Below are positions 12,345-23,837 of a stretch of 64,000 nt of DNA, piece after piece. The notes under the pieces were generated by a model that was given only the letters and a program-made list of their open reading frames with translations, did not search any database and had not been told where the DNA came from. A program made the position numbers and the translations under genes. The stretch's first letter is position 1. Each line of letters begins with the position of its first letter. The stretch lies in NCBI GenBank assembly GCA_021234155.1, contig JAJEKV010000077.1, positions 4,108,653 through 4,172,652 on the forward strand, written 5' to 3'. This DNA comes from Isoetes taiwanensis (Eukaryota; Streptophyta; Lycopodiopsida; Isoetales; Isoetaceae).

Positions 12345-13900
12345 TTGGATTATGGGAGGAGTGCGATGTATGCAGCTAAAGTTCGGGAAGAACTAGCACA
12401 TGGGTTCCCATTTGGGGATGTCACAGAAATTAACAGAGGCCTTAGGGAGAGGCTGTTGAAAGCTGCTACAGAAACATTCTCCCAACCATTGCGGAAAAAG
12501 CGAGATAAGTTGTGGTTTGATACAGAATGCCAAAATGCAAGAGAGCATTTGAAAAAAACACACGGAGAGCAGAGAAAGTATTCCCTCAAATGTTATCGTA
12601 AAATGCTTAAGCGGAAGAAGGAGGTGTTCCTGCAGCATAAACAAAAGGACTTATGTGCAAAGCTGTTAGACAGTCCAGCAGAATTTTGGAAAAATATAGC
12701 TGTAAAATCAGCACCATGCAGAGATATAGATGCTATAAAGCTATATGATTATGTAAAACACTTGTATTTTAAAGAAGGTGAGCAGGATGTAGTTGTACCA
12801 TTTGTGCCCGAGGAGCCTTTGTTTACTATGGATGAAGTGCATCAAGCCATCATGAAACTGGCGAACGGCAAAGCAAAGCGGCGATAAAAGATGGGACTTA
12901 AGGTTAAATGTTGAAATGGGCGGACAACCCAGAGTGGAAGTGGTAACAAATTTGTTCAATAAAGCAATGCTATCCGGGTTCCCGGTGGAATGGCAATTGA
13001 GCGTAATTCAAAACCGATACATAAGAGTGGTGATAAAAGCATTGTGTCTAACTATCTGGACGATAATGGTAAGTAATCTCATGGCCAAGCTTTTGGGACT
13101 GTTCGAGCAAAAGATATCGAATGAGCAGATCATCATGAGGTTAGAGCCTTTACCCAAGCTGGTTTCCTCAAATACATAACCACCCAACACCGCATAATAG
13201 ATCATCTACTTTAATTAAAAAACCGTAAGAGTCCCCGCGTAAAAATCCAAAGGCGTAAAACAATGCAATGTATGGATGTTTCGTAGATCTCCGCAAAGCT
13301 TGATGGATAAAGGTCTAGAAGCAAATTGCTTCAAAGATTGATTGACTTGAACATTAGGTTGAATTGCATGCAAAGACTAGCAAGACTCTATGAACGAAGT
13401 TATTGCACAGCTTGAGTTCACCGCCTGGTTGAGATGTGTGATAAAACCATAATCAGCAATGTTGGCATTAAACAGTGGTTGCCCCCCCAACTCTATTTGG
13501 AATCTATATGGATGATTTGGAAACATGGTTGAATAGGAATTGTGCAGATGGAGCATTCATAGCAGTGGTACCTAGTCCAATTGCTTCTATACCGATGATA
13601 TAGTATTGATATCAAGAACTAAAGAGGGTCCGCAAAGGCATCTTCGTGTTCTAGATGCATTTTGTGAATCGGCGTGTATGACAAGAATTTGGAAAAACTA
13701 AGGTCATGACATTTGGAACAAGACGTAAATATGTGTGCTACTTTAAAGGGCGTGAAATAGAACATGTAAATAGCTATAAGTATTTGGGTCCGGAATTAAT
13801 GTGATGATTACAAGTGGAATTTGGCAATTGACAAAAGGGTGAGTGGTGGAAGAAAGGCTTTATTTTTCATGCAAGCCGGCGCCAAAAAATCACATATTAG
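12345..13900 (+). pseudogene. LINE reverse transcriptase
   Basis: The 180-residue frame at 12345-12887 holds the basic linker (KKRDKLWFDTECQNAREH), and ends in MKLANGKAKRR, the place of the GKAxGxDG motif. Farther on, TDDIVLISRTKEG at about 13590-13630 is the ADD catalytic motif region. SYKYLG at 13780 is the usual YKYLG motif after it. Between them the sequence shifts frame repeatedly. The catalytic Y/F-A-DD reads as Y-TDD, so one key residue has changed. It is inactive. Confidence 0.8.
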
Positions 13901-14439
13901 AGTGGACCATGAGATTACATTTGTATAGGGGCTCATGCAACCAGCTATTCTTTACGGTTGCCAAGTGTGGGGCCAGGATTAGCCGTGAAGAAATGGAAGG
14001 ACATTGAGACAATACGTAAACGTTTTTTGATAGGTGAATTAGGGTAAAGATACAAACTCCATACTCCATGATGTCGGGCAGAGACGGGCATGTTACCATT
14101 AGAGGGAGAAGCAATCTATCCGTTTCTTCTCTACATTAGCGTAATTAAAAATTACCACAGGAAAGGTTACCGCCGGGCTATGTATGAGTCACAGGAGGAG
14201 GGGTGGTTTCATGAGGGAAGGAAATGGTTGGCACGATGGAATATAGATATGATTGATCTACCAATACAACCGAAGCTATACGTGATTTAGTGAGAACAAA
14301 GGTCATTGATAAGATATGGGCAAATGCAATGTGGTAAAATGGATATGTACAGAAGGATGTTAACCCTATGATTATTTATACAAAGACAAAGAAGATATCT
14401 TCGGATCCTTTGCCACTGGGCCGCTAGACATCGTATTTG

Positions 14440-14680
14440 TAGGATGAGGGTTAGCTCCCATCACCTGCAGATCGAGTGTGGGCGTTGGCAAAAAGTCCAA
14501 AGAGCATTATGGACATGTCCTGTATGTGGTTCCACAGACGTTGAAGATGAATACCATTTTCTTATTGCTTGTCCTGCATACGAAGCAGTAAGAGCATGGT
14601 ATCATCTTTATGAGGCCGATCTAAGTAGTGTTCACGTTGTTGCAAATGCCCCCGCAAAACTAGCAAAGATTTCTTCGTGA
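14440..14680 (+). pseudogene. LINE C-terminal zinc finger
   Basis: CPVCGSTDVEDEYHFLIACP lies in the 14444-14680 frame and gives the spacing C-x2-C then H and C expected of the finger that follows RT in many plant and animal LINEs. It probably binds template RNA or target DNA. The protein ends in TGA at 14678-14680, shortly before the 3' stem-loop. Confidence 0.8.
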
Positions 14681-14770
14681 TTTATTATGTGTGCGAGAAG
14701 CGCACTTAGAAAGACTAGATTTCTGATAACTCAAATTTGGAGTGTTCCTATGATTGTAAATATTTTGTCT

Positions 14771-14825
14771 CCTAGACCGTAGGGTCTATATGAGATAGTG
14801 AATACAATTTCATTTCATTTCATTA
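14771..14825 (+). repeat. LINE 3' end: stem-loop plus ATTTC-unit tail
   Basis: AGACC-gtag-GGTCT can pair as a five-base stem, followed about 20 bases later by three ATTTC units. The layout parallels the six other LINE 3' ends with different stems and tails. Confidence 0.75.
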
Positions 14826-14829
14826 TGAA

Positions 14830-15980
14830 TGTTGCTAACAAATTGTTAATCTTATGGTAAATAAACATACAAGTAGTCCCAGGGAGAAGCATGGAAGTAT
14901 CAAGGAGCTTGGATTTAGCACAGACTCTTTTCGAATCCCCAGCCAGATCTTCAAGATCTGACCTCCCAAGAAGGTCAGTAAAACAATGATAGTCATCCAA
15001 CATTGATGTGAGTCCATAACATGCAGATATAGAAACAAAATAATAGCACCCAGCATCCGGAAGCCCTGCATCACTACATGCACAAATGATAGCTACAAAT
15101 GTGAACTCATTTGGATTCATGCCTTCGTAGTGCATGTGTTGGAATAAATGGATAGCATCCATACAATGCTCGTGCTCAGCATATGCAGATATCAAAGAAG
15201 TCCAAGGATAAAACACTTGGTTGATGCACTCTATAAAAAACAACAGACATGTACTCTAAACTTCCATTGTTGCTATACATCTTAATTACAGATGTCTGGA
15301 CTATATCATCATGCTCCACACCACTTGTCTGGTCTTGAACTTCAAGCTCCATTTGCTTAAATAGGTGGATAGCCTCATTAGCATAATTGTATTTTTCATA
15401 TAAGGTAATCATTGTAGTCCAATAAACGACATCTGGCTCCACTATTCTACTATACATGATTTCTATATCTGAAAAACTCCCACCTTTTCCATACATATTG
15501 ATGAGGGTTGTCCAACCAGAGCATCCGATGCCAAATGGCTTCTACAAATACGATCATGGAGTAATTTACCTTTTGCAAGGCCTCCTGAACTAGCATAAGC
15601 TTCCAGCATGCCAGTCAACACACAACTATATCTGATTTCTTCTCTTCCATTTGGATTTGGCAGAAGAGTTGGAGTGCATTATCATCAGGTCCATGCTGAG
15701 CATATATACCTAACATTGCCCCCCCAAGAAATCATGTCTCGTCTTTGTATCTTGGAGAAAACTCTCTTTGCATCTTCGAAGCATTAAAACTTCCCATAAG
15801 CATTGATCAGGACAGTTCCAACTCTCGCTTCAGTTTCCAATCCACTTGCAATTATATGCGCATGAATTGCCTTGATCTCAGCTAGATAAGAATATGCATT
15901 AAGAATTATGCTAAAGGTGTACTTATTTGGTTCCAACTGCATTTGCTGAAAAAACTGAAGTGCACCTCATTCGTTGAGAT
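14830..15980 (-). pseudogene. PLS-class PPR gene, degenerate
   Basis: Read on the minus strand from about 15980 down, successive blocks show tandem PPR motifs: [48 protein letters not shown], then MYGKGGSF, EPDVVYWTTMITLYEKYNY and NEAIHLFKQMELE. After these come YPWTSLISAYAEHEHCMDA, NEFTFVAIICACSDAGL and a final YYFVSISACYGLTS with DLLGRS. These are P, L and S repeats plus the start of an E-type tail, as in organellar RNA-editing factors. At least four stops or frameshifts interrupt the chain. Its N-terminus is replaced at about 15980 by a gypsy fragment in the same orientation. No DYW tail is seen. Confidence 0.85.
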
Positions 15981-17283
15981 CCTTCCAGGAAACGTCTCCA
16001 CTCCTCGAAAGAGTCCACTATCGCCAACAACTCTTTGTCATAAATGGGATAATTGATTTCAGCAGCCTAAAACTTCCGTGAGTGATAAGCGATTGGATGC
16101 AATTCATGGTCATCCCCCTCTTGTGACAGGATCCCACCAAGCACAAAATCAAAAGCATCTGCTTCGACAACATATGGGCGCAAAGGATCTGCATGAGCAA
16201 GAACTGGCACCGTGGTGAAAGCATGCTTCAGGGTAACGAAAGCAAATTCCGCTTCCACAGTCCATTCAAATGGCACATCCTTAATCGTGAGGCGTGTCAA
16301 AGAAAGGGCAATCTCTGGATAATCCCGAATGAAATGCCGATAGAAATTGGCAAACCCAAGAAAACATTGAACATCTCGAACGGATGAAGGTGTTTACCAC
16401 TCCAGAACAGTGCTGACCTTTTCGGGGTCCATAGAGACTCCACGAGGAGTGATGTGATAGCCAAGGAACTCAACATTGTTCTGCTCGAACTGACACTTCT
16501 CAAGTTTGGCATATAACCCATGCTAACGAAGCTTTGAAGGACCTGTTAACATGCCTCTCTCATGTTCTTCGAGAGTCTTAGAATAAATAAGAATATCATC
16601 CAAATAGATGATAACAAAAGTGTCTAAGAACTCGAAAAACATCATTGGCCATATCTTTGGAATAACGGTCGAGCATTAGTAAGTTCAAACGGCATAACAA
16701 CTCAAAATGGCCATATCGAGTACGAAAAGTTGTTTTCCACTCATCACCCTCCCGGATCCGAGTAAGATTGTAGGCACCCCGAAGATCAATCTTTGCAAAA
16801 TAATGCGCACCTTGGAGTCGCTCCAACAACTCTGGGATGGAAAAGAAGCGGATCTTGATTCGACATCGCGTGATTTTATTGAGGCCGCGATAATCAACGA
16901 CCAGATCAAATAATCATCCTTCTTTTGATTTTAAGAAGATAGGTGCTCCAAAAGAGGGACCGAGAATGTCGAATGAAGTCGGTGGCTAGATTCTCTTCAA
17001 TATAATCCCCAAAACCTTCAACTCGGGGGGAGATAGACCATATATCGGACCATATGGCATATGTTGTTCCCGCTGCAAATCAATAGGACAATCATATAGA
17101 CGATGCTCTGGGAGTTTGCTGGCCTTGACTTTATCAAAAATATTAGAGAAGTCGCCATATTTATCTAGGAGCATTGGAGCAGACTTCGCTGGTGCCGAGC
17201 TAGCCGATGGGTGAACCTGGATTGCAAACACCGAACTTGAATCTTGCCTTCTAGATTTATCGAACTCATGAAGAGAACGCTAA
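15981..17283 (-). pseudogene. Ty3/gypsy pol fragment (RT and RNase H)
   Basis: Minus frames in order: LPEHRLYDCPIDLQ (17100), the pre-RT HxYDxxIDL motif; [20 protein letters not shown] (16750), the palm motif [32 protein letters not shown] and FLGFANFYRHFIRDYPEIA in shifted frames (16330-16500); then FEWTVEAEFAFVTLK and VLGGILSQ (16100-16290), the start of RNase H. The RNase H block ends with [20 protein letters not shown] at about 15990. It is broken by several frameshifts and has no LTR. The junction with the PPR pseudogene follows directly. Confidence 0.85.
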
Positions 17284-17309
17284 AAGCATGGATGTCCATG
17301 AAACATTCC

Positions 17310-17690
17310 TTAACACAAACCATTGCATCACATTTAAGTTAAAATCCCCCTGAAACCCCCTTTGGTTTGGGTACATATTCACACGGGGGTTACTTCGAGC
17401 ATCGAGAGCTATCGGTGGGCATATTTGCCCTTTATTCCTTGTTCTGGACCGTACATAGTGATCCTCGTTTGTGGGGTATGCATGTACAAGTTTTTGTATG
17501 TTGTATATTGAAGATTGCAAAATACTATAAGGTTTGAGGGGATGTACTTAGTGGTGTTAATTTTGTACATGTATTGTAAGTTTTTAGGGGCTCTCGCTGC
17601 CCTATGTAACCCCCCGTTTGAATATGCACCCAAATCAAAGGGGGTTTCAGGGGGATTTTAACTTGAATGTGATGCAATAGTTTGTGTTAA
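17310..17690. mobile_element. Fold-back element (MITE-like), 381 bp
   Basis: Left arm 17310-17393 and right arm 17606-17690 are inverted copies of each other with few mismatches, beginning TTAACACAAAC and ending GTTTGTGTTAA. Both include a run of CCCCCTGAAACCCCC and its complement. The interior has no coding motif. No certain target duplication is visible. Long arms without a transposase suggest a non-autonomous DNA transposon. Confidence 0.85.
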
Positions 17691-18028
17691 ATAATGTTAA
17701 TGGCAGTTAATGTTAATTAATGTGTTGATTGTTATTCTAAAAAAAATTTGGGCCCTTCGGCCTTAATAAAGCCCTTCAGGCATTAAGAAATCCATAAATG
17801 CATGTAACAATTTTTAGCTGCATGTAATATTGTGCATGCAATATCTGTGCATGGAGATTCCTTGTGCATGCAATATCTGTGTATGGAGATTCCTGAGTGT
17901 ATATGAATCATAATACAAAATGCTAGTAGAGCTAAAAACAAGCCATTACATTCTAAGACCTAATATTAAGTGCAGCATAATACCATGATAGACCTTTATT
18001 CATGTTTCATGTCTTAACTAAGGGATAT
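17691..18028. repeat. Spacer with a 32-base tandem duplication
   Basis: 17831-17862 is repeated at 17863-17894 with one difference (TGTGCATGG against TGTATGG context). A short palindromic cluster built on GGGCCCTTCGGCC lies at 17750. No gene is seen. Confidence 0.75.
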
Positions 18029-18427
18029 TGTTGGGGTGACATCGATTCAATAACCCATGTTGAATGAATATATTTATAAAGGCCGTTTAAGGAAATAGAG
18101 AGGATTTCGGACCAGGTGCCAACTACAGAGAAAAAGTCTGATCACCGAGATTGAGAGATTGGGTTGAATCCTGGCAGTGCATACATAAGAATACTGGACG
18201 CTGTGATTTCGAACATGAATTGAGGCATCGGATTGCTCATCGAGGAGAATCGATCAAACCTCGGCACTTTTTTATTGAAACTGTTACTGTTCATTTGGTA
18301 TAAAAGTTACTGTTCATCGACCATTAAATTTATTGGGTTCATTGTTCAAGTAGAAAATAAATGTGGTTGATGGTTCTAAGGTGACGACTTGGGAATTTTC
18401 TAGCTAAACCATTAAAAATCTCTAACA
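18029..18427 (+). repeat. Copia 5' LTR
   Basis: It begins TGTTGGGGTGAC and ends CTCTAACA, giving TG...CA ends, and lies one base before the primer binding site. Length is 399 bases. No 3' partner is visible. Confidence 0.75.
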
Positions 18428-18428
18428 G

Positions 18429-18440
18429 TGGTATCAGAGC
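18429..18440 (+). promoter_or_regulatory. Primer binding site, initiator Met-tRNA type
   Basis: TGGTATCAGAGC is the standard primer binding site of plant copia elements, complementary to the 3' end of initiator methionine tRNA. Confidence 0.9.
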
Positions 18441-18448
18441 TTATCAGA

Positions 18449-19519
18449 ATGTCAACCCGTTTTGGAGCAACCCTTCTGAACTCTATTGAGGTGTTTAAAG
18501 GAAAGGAAGGATTCCAGACTTGGAAAGAACAAATGAAAGAAGTACTTGTCTTTGAAAAATTGTGGAATCTTATTGAACCAAAGGAGCATTCTGCAGATAG
18601 CAGTTCAGGTGTTCATACTGAATCAAAGACAACAGGAGATGAAGTAAGCAGCAGTTCTAGTGGAGAGGTAAGTTCTTCATCTAAAGCTCTTAGTTCTGAA
18701 GATGTTGAACTCAAAGTTAGTCAAGCCAGAGCAATCATAATGTGCAAAGTAGCTCCAAATATTATTATAAAAATAAGGGGACTCGGTCCTAAGGAAATGT
18801 GGAAGTATCTCATTAAAAACTTCCAGGAAAAGAATTCTTCTCAAATCGATGTTCTTGAGAAAGAATTGAGAATGCTTAAGTGTGATGGAAAGATGGATGT
18901 CACAGAACTGTTTGCAAAGTTTGACTTGATTTGCGCAGATCTAGAAGCAGCAGGAGAAGGTTTATCCGAGAATGCAAAAATCTTGCAAGTGTCCAGAATA
19001 TTCTCTAATATGAAAACTCTCTCCACATTAATTAGGAGTGTTGCAAAGAACAGAGATGAAGCTGAAATATTAGCCAGGACTGAAATATAACAAAACAAAA
19101 TTATGCAGGAAGAAGAGGAAGAAGAAGAAGAAGAAGCAACCGAAGTGTTAATGGCAAGAACACAAAAGAATAAAGGTGAGTACCGGGGTAAACTTGAAAA
19201 GGCTGGAAGTATGCCTTCTGGGCCTTGTTATCTGTGTGGCAAAATAGGACACATTAAGATTAATTGTCCAAATGGGACAAAAATGGTGAATTGCTACAAT
19301 TGTGGTGGTGTAGGCCATTACTCTAGTGCATGCCCATCTCCAAAATGTGCAGGTAGAGGGAGAGGAAGAGCAGCACGTGGTAGAGGAAGGGGTGGTAGAT
19401 CTAGAGGAAATGGTGACAGAAGAAGTCCAGCTGCATTTAATGTAGCATCTGAGGAGAGTGATACTGAAGAGGAAGAGAAAGAGGAGAATGATGAGACAGA
19501 GGTAAAACACCTTCTCTAA
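18449..19519 (+). pseudogene. Copia gag with two CCHC knuckles
   Basis: Gag starts at the ATG at 18449 (MSTRFGATLLNS), which is preferred over an upstream in-frame GTG because that one overlaps the primer binding site. The UBN2-like capsid part includes FQTWKEQMKEVL, MWKYLIKNFQ and DVTELFAKFDLI. It stops at 19088-19090 and resumes in another frame at 19103, with a run of glutamates. Two zinc knuckles follow, CYLCGKIGHIKINC and CYNCGGVGHYSSAC (19227-19340), then an Arg-Gly-rich stretch. A single frameshift or stop separates the capsid and nucleocapsid halves. Confidence 0.85.
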
Positions 19520-20710
19520 TTTCGCATCATCATGAAACTAATAAGTCTGCTCATTCTTATGTACTAGATAGTGGAGCAGGAAAAGACGATAGTTAGCGAT
19601 GCTAACATGCTAAAAAAGAAAGATACAGCATGTACCAAAAGAGTGAAGCTGGGTGACGGAAGATTACATAACGCTCAAGCAGAAGGAATGTTGCAGTTAT
19701 TTAGCTTAGAAGGAAAACCTGTAAATTTGAATTATGTTTTGTGTGTGCTAGGAATTATAAAAAACTTGGTTTCTGTAAGTCAGCTTGTTGATCTTGGCTT
19801 TGTGTGCATCTTTGATCAAACAGTTTGTAAGATTATCAGAAATAATAAAGTTGAGTTTTTGGCAATTCGAGTTGGTAATTTGTTTGAGTTTACAAATGAT
19901 TACTGCATTAACAGTGTTGACATAGACGAAGTTACAACAGACTTATGGCATGAGCGATTAGCTCATACTCAGTAAGAAACATAAACTTGATGATAAAGGA
20001 AAATAAGATTAAAGGCAAGTTGAGTGATGGCTGCAGGAAGAAACTTTGTTACGGATGTATATTGGGCAAACATTCGAGACTGCCATTCAAAAGAAAGCAA
20101 AAAGAGCCAAAGAGGTTTTGGAGCTAGTACATTCAGATCTATGTGGATCAATTAACGTGCAGGGAAGAACTGGAAAAAGGTATTTTCTTACATTCGTAGA
20201 TGATTACATGTTACTTACTGAAAAAGAAAAACGAAGCTTATGATGCTTTTAAAACATTTTCTAGCAAAAAGTGAAAGAGAAACTGGAAAGAAATTGAAAT
20301 GTTTGAGGAGTGACAGGGGTGGAGAATATATCTCAAAAAGGTTCAGAATATTCTGTAGAATGCATGGTATTGCAAGGCAATTAACTTGTGCATACACTCC
20401 ACAGCAAAATGTAGTTTCAAAAAGAAAAAATCGAACAATTTTAAATGCAACAAAGGCAATGTTGAAACACTGAGGATTACCTAATTATCTATGGGAAGAA
20501 GTGGTTCAAACAGCAGTATACATTCAAAATAGGTTACCAAGCACCAGTGTATCTGGAAGAATTCCTGAAGAACTTTGGAATCCATGTGCTAGTATTGATT
20601 TTTCGATATTCAAAGCGTATGGATGCTTAGGGTATGTACACGTGCCTGAAGAACTCAGAAAGAAATTGGATGATAGATCACAAACTGCTTTTCTGGTAGG
20701 CTATGATCTA
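19520..20710 (+). pseudogene. Copia protease and integrase
   Basis: Protease is reduced to the active-site strand SYVLDSGAG (19555). The GAG-pre-integrase part has VSVSQLVDLGF and LWHERLAH (the paired histidines of the HHCC finger), and CYGCILGKH supplies the cysteines in another frame. The integrase core has the first Asp in LVHSDLCG, FVDDY and the second Asp in RSDRGGEY. The third catalytic residue is lost: the usual GVAERKNRT reads VVSKRKNRT, so Glu is Lys. Stops at 19973 and near 20230 and 20471 split it. The C-terminal part (20501-21064) carries AYGCLGYVHVP and FLVGYDLESKAYRMF. Confidence 0.85.
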
Positions 20711-21064
20711 GAGAGTAAGGCATATAGAATGTTTGAGCCGAACACAAAGAAGATAATTGTGAGCAGAGATGTAACATTTGAAGAATGTACTGTCTACAGG
20801 AAATACAAACAAGATCATATCAGGCTGGTTCATGACAATAAACTTGACATGCAGTATAATAATAGGGCTGCTGTTTTCGATTATGACAGTGATAGTAGTG
20901 AAAGAGAGGAAAATTATTCTAGTACATCTCAAGAAAAGAATATGATTATAGAAAAATTTCAGCAAGTGCAAGATGGAATTGAGTCACCTGATCATGGTAT
21001 TGAGAAAAGAAAAAGAAAGAGTGAAGTACAAAAGTTAACAGAGGAAGCAAAACAAGATATTTAA

Positions 21065-21991
21065 GCTTGTGGCAGATTGGACACAGGCAGGAGCAAGAGA
21101 TTGCAAAGAGAGGAGGAAATGCATTATATCTTCGCAATTTTAGGTGATCTTCCTATGACATTTGAGGAAGATATGACATCTGATCACAAAAATGAATGGA
21201 AGGAAGCCATGCTAGCTGAAATGAGATCATTTCAGGAAAATAAAATGTACGAGCTTGTTGCAAAACCACAAGGAAAGAAATGGATATATAGGATTAAAGC
21301 TGGTCCTGACAAGCAAGACTTGTTGCTCAAGGCTTTTCGCAGAAAAAAGATTTTGATTTTGATGAAACCTTTGCACCAATAGTCAAATTGACAAGTATTA
21401 GGCTTTTACTAGCTCTCGCAAATGCAAAACAGTTAATTGTACATCATATGGACGTATCTACATCTTTTTTAATGCTACTATAGAAGAAGAAATTTACATC
21501 CATCAGGCTCTAGGATTTGAGGAAGGTGAGAATAATGTTTGGAAACTAAATCATGCAGCTTACGGGTTAAGGCAATCTCTGAGACAATTGTACAAGTGCA
21601 TAGATGGATATTTAAAGGAACAGATTTTTCTAAACTGCAAGCAGATGGTAATTTATATATTTTCAGGGATGGAGAGAATTTCTGTGTAACTGCACTCTAT
21701 GTTGATGACTGTATTATGGCAGCCACCAACATACAATGCTTAAAGCATTGCAAGACCTTGACAAAGAAGTTCAAAATGACGGATCTTAATGAATTGAAGA
21801 GCTTTCTAGGGATGGAAGTAAATATAGACAAACAAAAGGGTCTACTCTGCCTGAATCAAACTAAGAGTATACACAGCATACTAAAGAAGTTCAATATGGT
21901 TGATTGTAAATCTGCCAAGTTCAATATGGTTGATTGTAAATCTGCCAATATGGTTGGTTGTATGCACATTATATATCCAAAAGTTATTTGA
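21065..21991 (+). pseudogene. Copia reverse transcriptase
   Basis: EWKEAMLAEMRSFQENKMYE and KKWIYRIK begin the RT (21195-21300). The frame is lost at 21380-21540 and resumes with the catalytic YVDDCIMAA at about 21700 and FLGMEV. A 30-base tandem duplication encodes FNMVDCKSA twice (21888-21947). RNase H is missing. In an intact element this enzyme would copy RNA into DNA within virus-like particles. Confidence 0.85.
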
Positions 21992-22230
21992 TGGTCATTT
22001 GTTACTACTAATCACATGGACACTAGAAGATGGTATTTACTACAAGAAGTCCCCAAATTGTTTCTCTTGTTGAACTTTCTATTTTCTTGAATTTTGCATT
22101 TCAGTGAGCGTATTGCTCAAGTTTAGCATCTATCCCAGAGCTTTTTAATAACTGTACATGTAGTATTAGAATTTTGTTTATCCTATTTTTTGATCACACG
22201 CGTGGGTGTATCTAAAAAATATCCACGAGA
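21992..22230. other. Spacer after truncated copia
   Basis: Nothing recognisable is present: no LTR, no coding motif. Confidence 0.4.
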
Positions 22231-23245
22231 TTCTAGAATGGGACTCATAAAGAAACCAACAAAGCGCCTTGGGATAGATAGGCTTCTCATTCATCTCCGC
22301 AGATTTTCTACAATGTGGTGGGCGGTGGGTAGCGCACACATCACGAACTACCCACGAAAATAAAAGGAAAATCCAATTATATCATTTGGACCCCAAAACA
22401 AATACAATGCTAATAGATGAGTGGTTGATGTACTTAGAAAGCTTATCAAGGGATTAAAAACCAGCCCTTTCGGGTTTTCGAGGAAAAACCCCTAGTGATA
22501 AGCCCTGACAGGGGCTTAGACAAGCGTAAGGCATAGAATAAGCCCCAAAACCCCGATGGAGAAGTGAAGCGGATCTGCATTTCGCCAACTTTGTACACGC
22601 ACATCACCAACACAACAAGCGAGAAACATACCGGAGAATAGCATCACCCGGGTGAAAAAGCATCACCCGGGTGGAAAACATGATGGCGAACTTGTACAAT
22701 AAACAAAGAAGGGGAGGGTGGGTTCAAAGAGAATAAGGTAATGCCAGAGAAGAGGAAGCGCCGATGAGGCGTGGATCTAAAAACGCGCACGAAATAGCGA
22801 ACTCCCAACCCAAAGCGGGCATGCGCTGCCGCATGCATGCATGACATGCATGCTTTCGTCCCGATAGAATGGCGATCCGATGTCACCGGATCGTCGCGAT
22901 TCTAGAATGGGACTCGAAAAAACCAACAAAAGCGGACTACCGAGAGAACTTCCTTACAAACTAGGATCAGGGCGAGGTCACGCGGGCGAGGCCAAAGGCG
23001 ATAAGGATAGCAAGAAAGATCACGTAAATTGGCTAAACCGAGGAAGAAGCCCCTCCCCGCCTGAAACAATTCAAAGAGAATAAAGGTCTGAGAGAAGAGG
23101 AAGCCGTGATGAGGCGATGGATCTAACGCGGCGCGAAATAGCGAACTCCCAACCCAAAACGGCATGCGCCCGCTGATGCATGCATGACATGCATGCTCGT
23201 CCCATTCTAGAATGGCGATCCGATGTCTCTGGATCGATGCATTGT
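22231..23245. repeat. GC-rich local duplications
   Basis: About 170 bases at 22716-22890 recur at 23073-23241, sharing ATAGCGAACTCCCAACCCAAA, ATGCATGACATGCATGC and GGCGATCCGATGTC. A second word, GATTCTAGAATGGGACTC followed by ACCAACAAA-GCG, occurs at 22231 and 22899. CATCACCCGGGTG is tandemly repeated at 22643-22672. At 22455-22500 the phrase GGATTAAAAACC-GGGTTTTCGAGG resembles one inside the LINE at 26570, hinting at a LINE relic. Open frames here are shadows of this skewed composition. Confidence 0.7.
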
Positions 23246-23837
23246 TTGTCATGGATAATTATTCATACACTATGATCTTTGATAGGGGTTAGAAACATAA
23301 GAATTTTTGGGAAGGCATTCAATTAACCTAAATGGTTAAATCTCTAAGGTGCTCTAAGATGGGACCTCGGGAAATTTCCAAGGCTATATTTGGTAAGTTA
23401 TGCACTTAAAAGGCAAATGTCACAAATGTTCAAATCCAATGATGCCATATGAAAAGTATATTCAAAGGAACTCCTAAATATTTGGCGAGCTGACTACTTT
23501 CCGGTGGATTAAATACATGGTCAAACTGAGAGTAATTTATTCAGTAGAAGTAGTGTCGAATTACCTTTTAAGGGGAGTTCGTCTTAATCGCAGATTGAAT
23601 TTGATGCAATGATTTGAAATTTGAGCTTTTTTCTAGTGTTTCCTATTGCTATAATATATTGAATAAAATTTCTCAGTATTCATCTCGACCATAGAAAACT
23701 CACATTAACCATATTATGCTAAATTTTTGAACGCTTTGTTGATGGTTAGATGGATAGTCGAGTAATTTTCTTAGCACAATTTAGAAGTGAATTTCCTCTA
23801 GCCAAAATTGTTTCCAAAATTATCATTGGTACCAAAC
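23246..23837. other. No gene recognised
   Basis: AT-rich sequence without domains or element ends. Confidence 0.4.

Larger units (their letters stand above)
11530..14825 (+). mobile_element. Decayed LINE, endonuclease to 3' tail
   Basis: In order on the plus strand I see an exonuclease-endonuclease-phosphatase nuclease (11530-12300), a linker and reverse transcriptase with many frameshifts (12345-13900), a CCHC-like C-terminal finger (14440-14680) and a 3' end. The 3' end is the stem AGACC-gtag-GGTCT and an ATTTC-unit tail (14771-14825). This is the most complete LINE in the window. Its 3' end has the same architecture as the other copies but lacks the GTGGACG box, so it belongs to a related subfamily. 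It cannot encode an intact protein. The PPR pseudogene begins immediately beyond its tail. Confidence 0.85.
18029..21991 (+). mobile_element. Ty1/copia retrotransposon, 3' truncated
   Basis: A 5' LTR (18029-18427), an initiator-tRNA type primer binding site, gag with two zinc knuckles, protease, integrase and RT follow in copia order. RNase H and the 3' LTR are missing: after 21991 the sequence is unrelated, and no second TGTTGGGGTGAC LTR is found. Frameshifts or stops fall between gag and protease, within integrase and within RT. The element is therefore both truncated and decayed. Confidence 0.9.

Noticed and set aside
22644-23252. Minus-strand open frames of 80 and 116 codons in the GC-rich block
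   Set aside because: They fall on duplicated palindrome-rich sequence, differ in frame between the duplicate copies and contain no motif.
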